NCBI GenBank assembly: GCA_914767715.1
Contig: OU612065.1
Span: forward strand, 40,300,001-40,364,000
DNA length: 64,000 nucleotides
Source: Membranipora membranacea
Taxonomy: Eukaryota > Bryozoa > Gymnolaemata > Cheilostomatida > Membraniporidae
Direction of reading: 5' to 3'
A model generated the notes under the pieces. The model saw nothing but the letters and a program-made list of their open reading frames with translations, made no database searches and was not told the origin of the DNA. Made by a program: the position numbers and the translations under genes. Positions 1 through 10,956 of this stretch are shown here, piece by piece. Within the stretch, counting starts at the first letter, position 1; every line of letters begins with the position of its first letter.

Positions 1-189
1 AACTTATCATTAAATTTTTGTTTTATAGAACCCGAATTACCAATTATTTAAAATCCGTGCGAGAGAGTGAGGTTGTAAAGGCGGCTGTTGGGAAAAAGCC
101 CACACCCAACTCAGAACCAAAAGCAAAAAAGGTCAGAAACAAAACATCAAAGCAGCCAGCACCAAAGACGAAACATATCGAGCCAATAA

Positions 190-922
190 TCATTAATCAT
201 TAGAGACTCGGTGAAAATTGGACCTGCTGCTGTCAGGTTGAATAACGCACACTTCTTCAATTGTGAGTATAAATTCTTTATCGTTTTCTTCTCAAGAGTG
301 AGGAATGTTAAATGCTAATTGTAAAATCATATTTCAGTGATTCTGATTTGTGCTTGTGTTGTTTCATGTTTCAGTTTATTGTTTATATGGATGGAAGCTT
401 TTAACAAATTCTCATATCTGTATTTGCAGTTGTATTCAAGGAATACAAGTTCAATACGAACAAAGCAATCGGCTTTCAATCGAAAGTCACCCATCCGGAT
501 CTTAAAACGTGGATTCAGGAACTCTCTGCACAAAATAACACAGAAGAAACAAAGAGCTATCGCACTAGTCAGGGGGAAGCCTACTACTTCCGACTAGTGG
601 ATTCCCCTATGTGAGTTTGTATATTGACCTATTATCTTGTGTCAAAAGGATTGTAACAAATGATTATGATTGATGATTGATTCTATCACTCAAATTTGCT
701 TGCTTCCATTATAGAATATAAGATAGAGGGGTCGAAGTGACAGCAAATAATATCGAGGAGGAGTACTCTGCTTCGACAGGAGATGTACTCCTCCACCTGG
801 AGGATCTGAGATTCAGAAACGGCAAGGGATATCTCAATTTGAGGATCGCGAGAATTTCGCGTAAAACTATAGTTGATCATACCCATTCAAACCCTCTCCC
901 TAATGATTTAGGTGATTGGTGA
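190..922 (+). CDS. possible three-exon gene, unknown product, broken or open 5' end
   Basis: I do not recognise this product. Three blocks join in one frame through plausible splice sites: a block ending at 262 before GTGAGT, a block 430-610 after TATTTGCAG and before GTGAGT, and a block 727-922 after GATAG, ending in TGA. The joined stretch is about 149 codons, with an acidic middle and a C-terminal part containing LLHLEDLRFRNGKGYLNLRI, which looks like alternating beta strands. Immediately upstream, in another frame (18-203), lies a Lys/Pro-rich stretch (VGKKPTPNSEPKAKKVRNKT) that stops at 201-203. A one-base shift near 187-203 would connect the two, so the 5' end is either broken or wrongly read. 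The block sits just before a Maverick-like polymerase-associated remnant and may belong to the same element, possibly as an accessory DNA-binding protein. That role is a guess. Confidence 0.35.
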
Positions 923-1037
923 TTGGACATTATTTACTTTAAATTATCTTTTGGTTTTTTTTATGTTTTTAAACTCTTATCATTGAGAAAAAAAATCTTA
1001 CTTATAGATTATTGTAACTGTTTCGAGGTCATTCGTT

Positions 1038-2301
1038 ATGTTTTATTGTGACCTTTGTATCAAAAAATTCACGAGAAAATCTTCATTAAAACTTCATAAA
1101 AACTCTGTTCATTTTGGAAAGAAACACGAGTGCAACACATGCAATAAACTTTATTCTTCCAAATCTTATATGAAAAAACATGAAAAAACCCACCAAACAA
1201 TCAGCCCTATACCAACTGTCAGTAATCCAACACCATTACCACTCCCTGTCAATCAATCAAACTAACGTAATACCTCACAATCGTATTTCAGTGAATCAGT
1301 AGATGCCATTGTTCGCGAGCATTTCAGCAGTATAAAGCGTTACAAAACATTGCGCTCAAGGTCTAATATATTTAATATTGATATTTTGATCGGTTCCCTT
1401 AACAAAGAAGATAGATATGTTTTTAAAATCAATGCTAGTGCAGGATTCATAATAAGACATAAAGTGACAGGTGATTTTACAATAATTTCACTCTTCATCC
1501 GGAAGTAAAGATACTATTTTACCTTATCCCGTAACAGTTACAAACAAACAAGAGTTGGAATAATTTTCAGATTTGATTTTATCTATTGATATTGCTGATT
1601 GATTAAAAGCCCGTGTTCCTTCAAGTGCCTGGCAGATATATATACTCACTAATCTAACAATCTATACATTATTTTGACTGACCAACCTCTACGACATTCT
1701 TAAAATGGTTTCACGCCTCCCAAAATATATCAAATGTAACAAAGGTATAATTTCATTGTTTACAAAGCCATCAAATGGTAAATGCTATCATGATAATTTA
1801 TCAATTTTTCGGGCTATCTGTTGGTCTATAAATCAAGGTGTTGTCAGTAAGAGAAATACTAAATGTCTCTTTGAGATATTCTGCATGCAAAAATATGGGT
1901 CTGTAAATGGGGATGTTCCTTCCAAAATTACCAGTGAGGATATTACCTTAATGGAAGAATTATTTTCCATCAATATTCACATGTATAAAATTGATAAGGA
2001 CAGAAAATGTACTTTGGAACGTCTCTCTGCGAATAACCAACCACACAATCTGTCTCTGAATGTTCACCAATCACACTATAGCATAATCATTTATTTTGAG
2101 CTCTACGCTGCATCATTCATTTGCAAAACTTGTCAGAAATACTTCAAAAGACGATCGACAATGAAGCATCATAGGAAAAAGTGTGATGGTACACACAAGA
2201 AAAGACATAAGTTCAAAAGGAAATGTTTCACAAAAAAATCTACAATATTTGATGAACTAGAACTCAGACTAAAAACTAAAATTGTGTTATTGGTGCTTTA
2301 A
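1038..2301 (+). pseudogene. Maverick/Polinton-like remnant: zinc-finger and pre-polymerase region, broken
   Basis: The order of motifs resembles the region upstream of the exonuclease domain in type-B DNA polymerases of Maverick/Polinton and adintovirus-like elements. There are two C2H2 fingers at 1038-1265 (CDLCIKKF..., CNTCNKLY...). A conserved block at about 1290-1500 contains RYVFKINASAGFIIRH. The ORF 1705-2301 has an OTU-like opening motif (CYHDNLSIFRAICW), an NLSLNVHQSHYSIII motif, a C2H2 finger (CKTCQKYFKRR) and, last, a TIFDELE segment that normally precedes the polymerase. The reading frame is interrupted by a stop at 1263-1265, a frame change near 1495-1505, and stops at about 1560 and 1600. 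The exonuclease and polymerase motifs that should follow are absent, because unrelated LINE-derived sequence begins after about 2300. This is a dead, 3'-truncated copy. Family assignment is from motif memory, not alignment. Confidence 0.5.
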
Positions 2302-2423
2302 TAATCATATGGTAATTAACATTAATAAGTCACAATTTCTGCTGCATAACATTCACGATGATGTCGGTGGGTTCTCCTTGTCATGTGGTGGGAGGGGGTT
2401 GTCGCGTAAACGTGAAACATAGC

Positions 2424-2575
2424 TTTTAGGTTTCATTATAAATGACAAGCTAACATGGCATGACCATGTTTCCTATATTGGTAAAAAAGTTGCAAAGGCA
2501 GTTACACTACTACAACTTTGTAGGAGAAGTGGCTTTCAACACAGCAGATCAGATTGACAATTAACACTTGCTGGA
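2424..2575 (+). mobile_element. LINE fragment, 3' end of reverse transcriptase ORF
   Basis: In the forward frame, LGFIINDKLTWHDHVSYI is the conserved segment just after the RT palm in CR1/Jockey-type non-LTR retrotransposons. It is followed by a KKVAKAVTLLQLCRRSG stretch and then stop codons. Only about 150 bp are recognisable. Its orientation is opposite to the larger LINE copy that follows, so this is a separate insertion. Confidence 0.6.
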
Positions 2576-3069
2576 ATCTAACTGTTCCTTTATTAATCGT
2601 CGGATTTGAGTAAACTATGATGCTGATTGTAAAAACTGTAAATAATGACAATAGTTGATAATTATGGATAATATGTGTTATGCAATTAATTGTGAGGTAC
2701 ATCAAATGCTGAGATAATAAGTATAAAGGTTTGAACATCAAATTAATAAAGGATTAATATCTGTCGGCGGAGATGAAGACAAACCTCTGTAGTCTCTTGT
2801 ATACGTTGTCAGTAGTATTCTTTGGTAGCTTGTTTGATATGACAAACGGATAGATAAAATGACAGCGATCTGTGACAAGTGAGCACTGTTTAGTAAACTG
2901 AATTCTAGATGAGTAAGTCAGTGCTTTTTATATGATGATGATGTGTTTATTTGTCTCATCAATTAGAGAAATAAAATGCTTCATGTGAGTGCTCTCTTGT
3001 TAAAAGTATGGACGGTAAAAATAAATGGATAAAAATTCATATAAAAAGTTTACTTTTTTGAAAAAACGC

Positions 3070-5830
3070 TATTTAAATAGTGAACACAGTTAGCTCTAAA
3101 ACAAAGTTTGCGAAGGTTTACTCTGTACCGGATGGTGGAATATCGGCCTGATGGGCATTGAGTAAATGTCAAAATGGGAGTTTGTTCGGTTTCCACCATG
3201 CGTAGACTCTTTGTAGCGATCGGCTACTGCGGTGAAGGTGATATCTCCTGCGAGGCGACCGGCTGAGCGCACCACTCGCTGTAGATGTTTTTTAGAGTCT
3301 GCACTAAGATGAGAATATATCACTACTAGATGGTAGAGTAGGATGCTTTCGATGAAGGATTTGTAGCATGATGTAATCAATCTGGTATCTATTCCCAGAT
3401 GTTACAGCTTGCTCATAATGTGAAGTCGAGTTCTAGCTTTCTTTACAGTTTGGTTGGCAGAGGCTGTAAAGTCAAGTTTAGTAGTTAGCGTAGTACCAAG
3501 ATACACGAACTCCGTTACTTGATCGATCGGGGAACCATTTATTACCAGCTGTTGTGTGGTCGGGTTATCCCGTGCATTGCTTAAAACCAGTTCTTTGAGT
3601 TAAGAAGCAGGTCATGTTCGCAGCACCAAGCATATAGATGATCTGCTTCTTGTTGGAGACACGATGGCTGGGTACTCGTGAGAAACTCTAGTATGACTGT
3701 GTCATCAGCATATTTGAGGATTTCGGTATTGGAGTTGAGTGTTGGCATACTGGATACATAGAATGAGAAAAGTAGCGGACTGAGCACACAGCCTTGAGGG
3801 CTCCCAGTAGATGTTGTCGTAGATGCTGATACATTGGACGTTGTTATAACACGTTGTGTGCGATTTGTGAGGAAACTGTAAAGCCAGTTAAGAATATTCG
3901 GATGAATATCATAGTCACAGAGTCTGGAGATTAGCAGGGACGGATTTATAGTATTAAAGGCGCTGGTGTAGTCAATGAATAGTGTTCGAACATAGTTTTT
4001 AGCATTATTGTCTAGATGGAGACTTACTGAGTCAATAAGAGTGATGAGCGCATCTTCAGTCGACCGATTCTGCTGATATGCGAACTGTCATCGAGATGTG
4101 GGGCTATGCGCCTCACTTTCATCTTCTCCATACACTTTGCTACGACTGATGTCAAAGCTATGGGCCGGAAGTCTTTCGGTTCTGATGCACCGGACAGTTT
4201 TGGTAAAGGCTTAATAGTGGCTGCCTTCCATGCTGATGGCATAGTACCTTGCTTCACTGACATATTGAATAACGCCAGCAGCGGTTCGGTGAGCGAGGAT
4301 GCAGCTGTCTTCAGCAATCGTGCAGTCAGATGGTCTGGTCCAGGGCTCTTATTCTTCTGGAGACTGCGCACTACAGCATAAACTTCAGAAAACGTAAAGA
4401 AATCATCACAGTTTACAATATCAGGCAAAAAAGGACTTTCATTAGCCTTTTCAAAACGATTATAGAAAACATTCAAAATATCAGCATCGAGAGAGCACTC
4501 TTGTTTAGAATCTTTCAATTTCAATAAAGATTTCAAATTAGACCATGCCATTCTGCTATTAGATTGCATAGATTGTTCAACAGTGGAGGCATATTGTCTC
4601 TTGTCATGTCTGATTTCCCGTTGGACCTGGGCTTTCAGTTTAGGGTGGTCAGAGGACTGATCTTTAAAACATTCATTTCTGTTATCAATCACCCTTTTGA
4701 TTTTTGGAGTGGTCCAGGTTTTATCATTTGCTGGGATTGTCACATTTACTGTTGGAATGCATTCTTCAATGCAAAAGTTCATAATTATAGTCAATGAAGG
4801 TATCAGTAGCTAAATTGACATCAGCATCAGGTGAGTTGAGAAGAACAGGCCAGTCGGTATCATCAAGGCAGCTGAGGAGCTTGTTAGTATTGGTCTCATT
4901 CCAAACCTGCCTGGCTACTTTGACAGGCTTACTGGTCAGGGCTTTATGCTTGTATGTTGGTAGGAGCAGTACAGAGTGGTGGTCAGATTTACCCACTTTT
5001 GGCAGCTTGGTGGTAGTGTAGCTCTTCTTCTGGATATTAACATAACATTTGTCAAGGGTTTTCTCACCCCTGGTTGAACAGGTCACTTGCTGTTTGAAGT
5101 GAGGTAGGCTGATGGATGCACTGTTGAAATCGCCCATAGCAATGATAGTAGCCTGGGGATTTCCTCTCTCTAGTGTTTCTATTCGATAGTTTATCTTTGA
5201 AACTGCTTCCTTGACAACGGTTGAAGTTGAAGGTCCAAAAAGAGAGCAGTAAATAACCAATAAGATGATACAAGGGATTTCCCTTGGCAACCAGAATGGT
5301 CTTAGTCTGATTGCCATCATCTCCAGTGTAGGATCGGTGTGGATCGATATTTGATGACCTATGTTGCACCAGCTATTGTTTATATAAACAATTAAACCAC
5401 CACCCTTTGTTTGATCAGTGGCTCTATTGTCTCTATCGTGCCTTATAGACCAGTATCCGGTCAGAGTGATTAAACTGTCTAAATGATTTTCAGTGAGCCA
5501 TGTTTCAGTCAAGGCTAACACACAGCAATTCTGGAGGAACTTTGATGTCACTATGGCCTCCAGATGATCTACCTTGTTGTAAAGTCTATTCACATTTGAG
5601 AGATAGATGCTAGGTAATGCTGACTTGATCTTGCCATGGTATTTTGACTCTCTTACTCTGTTCCTGGTGCCTGATCTTTTGCCTCTTATTTTACTCCGCA
5701 AAATCTCAGGTGATTGTGCTTTCACTAAATCCTTGTATTTAGTGCTCCAGAGTGTCTTTTGGATGGTTTTAGACTTCCTTCCTATGCTTAATAGTGTTCT
5801 ACGATCAATGTTGATACAGTAGGCTGTTAT
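3070..5830 (-). mobile_element. CR1/Jockey-like LINE, endonuclease plus reverse transcriptase, decayed
   Basis: Reading on the minus strand, 5725-4766 encodes an apurinic-type endonuclease: LSNVNRL near the start, LTETWL, GGGLIVYINNSW, MGDFNSA and KSDHHSV mark the Asn, Glu, Asp-Phe-Asn and Ser-Asp-His catalytic blocks in order. The frame then shifts into 4794-4024, the RT N-terminal half (NKSPGPDHLTARLLK, PLPKLSGASEPKDFRPIAL). A further broken piece at 3787-3581 carries the catalytic KYADDTVILEF box, and 3380-3096 carries the C-terminal tail. Several stops and frameshifts separate these blocks, including one between the RT fingers and the YADD box, so the copy is dead. The 5' end lies near 5830 and no intact ORF1 was seen. 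Confidence 0.85.
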
Positions 5831-6236
5831 AATGTGCCTATACTGATATAAAACTTGATAAATTCAGAGAAACTTGGAGAGCAAAAGTCAAAGCACGGCT
5901 GCCATTTTTCGGCGCCAAATAAGGGGGGTTGTTGTTACTGTACCAGGATTATTGAATCATCAAAAATAATAGAAAAGGTAAAAATAGGGCTTGATAGTGT
6001 CACAATGTTTGGAAATTGATTCACGCTGGACAATGAGACCCAAAAAACAAGGCTAACATAACCGGACACGTCGAGGCAGCCACCACACTGTAACAGCTGT
6101 GGTCACACAAAGGATTGCAAATCACCCAGAGATGTGCGGACAGTAATGAATCAACATGTTTTGCAATTGGGAATCAAAACACTAAAATAAAGCTGTTTGC
6201 TGTTTTGTGTTAAATGTAAATAAAAGGTGAATAATC

Positions 6237-6856
6237 ATGTATGAAAACAGATACTTGCTTACACCTTTTCTTGACAACAGAACAGCTATTATATTTTACC
6301 ATCATTTTATTTTTTGCCACATCATAAGTGGTATCCATATTTACTACAATCTATCACCAAACTATATACTAAAGGACTTATTTTTACTCCAGAAGAGAGC
6401 CTTCAGGTTGATATGTAATATACAAAAGATCCCTAATCACCTGGTACCAACTAACGAATTATCAAGGTCATTACACCTATTACCTTTGCCAGTGCTCAAC
6501 ATATATTTTACTAGCATTACTGGACATCAATTGATGAACAAGAAATGTCCAACACTTTAGTTAGAACATTTTAATTTTTCGCGCAATTTCAATCTGAGAG
6601 ACATGTTCAAGCTACACCCAACTTCAAATAACTTTTTAGATAATATCGTAGCATCTACTTTTAACAATATTCTATATAATTTACGTTCAATAATCAATTA
6701 TAAATCATTCAAACTCAATTTTTCTGATTATCTTTTTCGTCATCTTGATTGAAAGTTTTTGGTTTTTTTTCCCTTTCTGGTTTCTTGGAAGGCTGATTTT
6801 GTAAAACATTCTCATCGAATGAAAATTATGCCAATAAAGTTAAAAAAAAAATTAAA
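6237..6856 (+). mobile_element. LINE 3' fragment with A-rich tail
   Basis: The forward ORF 6237-6560 and the frame after it resemble the thumb and C-terminal region of LINE reverse transcriptase ORFs. An alternating aromatic stretch (IFYHHFIFCHIISGIHIY) matches the usual position of a histidine-leucine-tyrosine-glycine motif, and LLQKRAFRLICNI is the conserved QKRAIRII-type helix. The coding remnant runs to about 6750 and the copy ends with AATAAAG followed by an A-rich tail at 6833-6856, as expected for a 3' end. The RT palm and endonuclease are missing, so it is strongly 5'-truncated. Confidence 0.65.
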
Positions 6857-6903
6857 AACTAGAAGCGGTATTATTTGCAAGCAGATATGAAGTCATACAA
6901 CCA

Positions 6904-7298
6904 GCCATATTCGATATCGGGTCATGGGACATGAAAATTGATGATGACATAATATTAGGTATATGCCAAAACCCCAATCTCCCAAGTTTTAACTCAATCG
7001 CATGATAAGAACTGTGAATCGACAGCAATATACAGTTAATGGCGGCCATATTGGATATCAGGTCATGTGACATCAAAATGGATGATGTCATAGTATTCCG
7101 TATATGCCAAAACCCTGATATCCAAAGTTTTAACTCAATCGCATGATAAGAACTGTTAATCGACAGCAATCTACAGTTAATTGCGCCATATTGGATATCA
7201 GGTCATGTGACATCAAAACGGATGATGTCATAATATTCCACATATGTCATAAGCCCCATATCCCGAATTTTAACTCAATTGCATGATAAGAACTGTTG
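6904..7298. repeat. tandem repeat, about 141-bp unit, 2.8 copies
   Basis: Three successive units begin with GCCATATT at 6904, 7045 and 7185. Each contains TCATGTGACATCAAAA-like and TTTTAACTCAATCGCATGAT segments, and the third is cut short near 7298. Divergence among copies is modest. ORFs across it on either strand are by-products of the repeat. No gene is seen between 7300 and 8280. Confidence 0.8.
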
Positions 7299-8279
7299 TC
7301 ATGTGACACGAATTTTGATATCACCATGAGATCAGAAATCTTAAGGAACCCCCATGTGCCGGTTCTCAAGATAGACCTCAAGATATCACCAATGAATAAA
7401 TGTAAAAAAAACCTTCTTTCACCAACTAGTTTAATTAGCATTAATTATTACATAACATTTCAAAAATTTGTTATGTAATTTCTCATCTAGACATATGGAA
7501 CCATGTTGTGACCAAGTTCCATCGAATTCTGCCAGGTAGTTCTTGACTTATAAAAGCTTGATGAAACAGTAAAAAGAGTTGCGAGGCGAAGAATATTAAA
7601 CTCAACCAAAACAAAAGGAATACAACTTTGTTGTAAACCTAATAACTTATTGACCTCATGGTACGAAGGGAAAAGATGGTAGGAAGGTAGTCTGAGCATG
7701 TGCACAGTTTTAACTCGCAGTCTATCCTTAGTTAAAGAGATGTTCTTGTACGATTACTAGCTACCGGCATTGCGTTGTGCGTTGTAGTTGTCAAAATTTG
7801 TTCAAAATATTAGGGCGTGAATAAAAAAGCCTGAATATGAATATGATCTACATGAACCTTACAAGTCATGCATCTCACAAAATAATCAATCAGGGTACCT
7901 TAAGTGCGCGGCAAACATTTAAATTAAGCATAATCTTGTCCTCTTAAAGTCTCAAAATCTGTTGCAAAATGAGCCTGGTCATTATTGCGCTGCCTAATAA
8001 TTGTTATGGTGAGTTGTGGCTTTTTTCTGTTTTGAAAATCAACGGCAAATCGGAGTTCCATCCAATGAAATCCTTTCAATAGAACATTCTAATTTGTAGA
8101 CACATATTCAGTGGTAACAACAAAAAATGCTTGTAAGTATATTGTGTAAAAGATTGTGATCGAAAATGGTTGAAAAGCATTTACTTCAATCAGCTGTAGA
8201 AACATCTGATAAGAAGTCATAATAAAATCAACGTAAATTATGAAATATTCGATTCAAGTAGGCAAAATAAATGGTTGAA

Positions 8280-8660
8280 AATCTCATAAAACCAGGCGAA
8301 ATTTTTTTTGATCTGGGGTTGGCGAGTAAATAGTCTGGGGTAGAAAATATCTGGGGTCGAGCTCACAGATCTGGGGTTGAAATCAAACTTTTCTTTTTAT
8401 TAAGTGGTAGGAGCCAGTAAGAAGAAAAAAAGATTAGAGCGAATGTTCCAATGTTTATCAAGGATACCTTGTTGTCTCCTCTTTTTCCTTATATTAACAA
8501 TATGGCTGCGCCCATAGGCCCATACAGTGAGTGACAAGTTGGAGCTTATTTTTAGCCTGTTGTATTTCTCAATCCCAAATTTTTTTCCCCAACCCCCGAT
8601 ATATTTGACCCCCGAATACCTGGGGTTAAAAATTTAACCCCGCATAGGCCTGGGGGTCTG
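8280..8660. other. intergenic stretch with CTGGGGT-rich ends
   Basis: Between 8285 and 8390 the word CTGGGGT occurs four times. Between 8580 and 8660 both CTGGGG and its complement occur, with ACCCC runs. This may be the remains of an inverted-repeat element, but the arms do not pair cleanly by eye. No coding region is seen. Confidence 0.3.
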
Positions 8661-8705
8661 AGGTACTCACACACCTCTTTCTTGACCTCAGTTTATATTG
8701 TTTCC

Positions 8706-9282
8706 AATACATTTTCAATTGCTGTTTAGTAAGAGACAGAAGATTGGGCTGCCCCTAAAGAGGGACGCAAGATGCCCTAAATCCTCACACTGAGAATGTG
8801 ATACATCCGAGAAAAACTAGAATGCATCCTAGAGGTGAGGCCATAGAAGACCTCCTAATCTTGGGTGTGCAGCGAGCTGCCAAAACTAAACTGGCACTAA
8901 TCGGCCATTGGCAGTGACACTTTGATCTTAGCTAGGTGGCCGAGAATACATTTCTAATTTGCATTCTTGCAAAGCTATTAGCCTTTTATCTTAGCCAATA
9001 GGCCGAGAATACATTTTCAATTGCTGTTTGCTAAGCAACAGAAGATTGGGCTGCCCCTAAAGAGGGACGCAAGCTGCCCTAATCCCCATACTGAGAATGT
9101 GATACATTCTAGAAAACTAGAATGCATCCTAGAGGTGAGGCTATAGAGGACCTCCTAATCATATGTGCGCAGCAAGCTGCCAAAATTTAACTGGCACTAA
9201 TCGGCCATTGGCAGTGACATTTTGATCTTAGCCAATAGGCCGAGAAGTTTCAATTTGCATTCTTGCAAAGCTATTAGCCGAT
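8706..9282 (-). repeat. 302-bp tandem duplication with U2-snRNA-like segments
   Basis: Two direct copies (from 8706 and from 9008) share a body with GATTGGGCTGCCCCTAAAGA and CACTAATCGGCCATTGGCAG. On the minus strand each unit opens with a segment matching the 5' region of U2 spliceosomal RNA: TCTCGGCCTATTGGCTAAGA at about 9245-9226 has one mismatch to the U2 5' stem-loop region. Diverged copies lie at about 9008-8985 and 8946-8921, and the last also keeps GATCAAAGTGT. Downstream of about 33 nt the sequence no longer resembles U2: there is no branch-recognition or Sm-site region. It is therefore a U2-headed repeat, probably SINE-like, rather than a functional snRNA gene. Confidence 0.55.
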
Positions 9283-9289
9283 TTATTTG

Positions 9290-10950
9290 TAGGCAGGCTG
9301 TGTGTTCTATCAAGTACAGTGTAACTTCCATAGATGTATCGGGGAAACAAAATTAAATGTGCTCAGTTAACATAGTAAAGGGAGAATGGAAGGTTATTCC
9401 CTGGTTTAACAGAATTAACATTGATCAGTTTGAGTTAGCTGTTTGTATTTGAGGTTACTCTCCCTCTACTTATTAGATGCAGCCTACCAATAGAAGGGGA
9501 AGCGACTCTGACTCAAGATTTACCTGGAATTGATCTAGCTGTCTAGTTTTGAAGTGATCAGCACAAGCGCATACTTCTATCATCAAACTTGTGCTTAGAT
9601 TTAATTTCCCCATGAATTCGAATATTGTATTATGTATTATGTGTTCTTTAGACCATACTGAATGAATAATCAAAATACTGTTATTGCTGTAAGTACTTAT
9701 AATAATTTTAGAGTAGGTGTTCCTTATTTCTCACTATTGTTGTTTCATGGCATTGAATAATTTGTCATCTGCTCAGAACCACTACACTTAGTTAGACAGT
9801 ACGTTCTTCAATAAGTGGACAGAACCCAACAGGGCTGTCTGCTGAATGATGATGTAACTTTGCTCTACTCCTATAAGCGTCTGCCAGTGTTTTAGTCTGT
9901 GCTGCTTACTAAGAGCACACCGCCTATCATATTGACCACTTTTTCTCTTCATATTCCATATCTTCTCCATTTTCATGGCCACCTCCTTATATTTTAAATA
10001 TTCTCCACTTGTTTGTATCCCACTCTGATCTCGCCTGGCACTGCTATGTCCCTCTTATCGACAACATATAAAAGTACAAAAATTATGTTTATGGAACTGA
10101 TAACCATCATCATCAAATTTGACATTGTAACATTTTTTTCATAGCTTACAGTTTTCTAGCTGTCGGTTCGAAAAATTTTTTCTAAATTTCACTAGTTTCA
10201 AAGAAAATTGAGCTAGATTCCAGCTTAAAAATGTTGACACTGACCTTGAAGATTTCAACCAAATTTTAACCCATTCTTGAAAAACTTAGAATAAGCCGCC
10301 TGGGCTTTTTATAACATACCCACTAAATGAATACTAATATTTGTATAACAGCCAATCGAATGACATTTTCTTTTAGAAGCCTTTACCTTTTTGTGTATTA
10401 TTGTTCATTCAAACGATTCAGTTTTACATTTCAGTATCAGTTTCTACTTTCAATTTCCAAAATCAATTTTCACTCACTATGAGGAGGAAGTGACAGTTAT
10501 TTGTGAGAAATGTCTAAATAGACATAATAGACATGTAACTATAAATAGCTTTGAGGATTCCTGTTCTACAGGAAATATCTCTTATTCTTTATCCTGCTCG
10601 AGGATATTTTCTTAAAGGCTTTACGTCATCAAGTTATACGAGGAGTTTCTGGCAACTGTGGTGTTGACTATAAGTGGGGCCTCTCATAAAATCTCTGCTC
10701 ATTTACAGTGACCCATTTGTAGGGGTGTGAAATGAAATAATCAGATCTGAGTCCAAGTTGGGTGGAATTAGTGCCCAACCACGTCCAGGCAGCTCACGCC
10801 TCACCAAATCCACCTGATTTTAAGTCAGAGCACCGCACGCAGATTATATTAACAATATAAGTGTCCGGCAGCTGTTTTACTATTTTTCACCTTTCTCTGA
10901 TGCAGGCTTTAGTTAGGCTGTACCACTGAATAAGTTGAGACATTACTACT
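9290..10950. other. intergenic region without recognisable genes
   Basis: I see no convincing coding exon here. At about 9310-9460 there is a diverged stretch with AACAGAATTAACATTG and GTTTGAGTTAGCTG, of the kind seen in pogo/Tigger-like terminal sequences. It is too decayed to delimit. The rest is AT-rich unique sequence. Confidence 0.4.
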
Positions 10951-10956
10951 CTGAAG

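Noticed and set aside
8280-8660. Possible inverted-repeat transposon with CTGGGGT ends
   Set aside because: Arms could not be paired cleanly and no target duplication was found.
9221-9247. Possible U2 snRNA gene
   Set aside because: Only about 30 nt of the 5' region match. The branch-site recognition sequence, Sm site and 3' stem-loops are missing.
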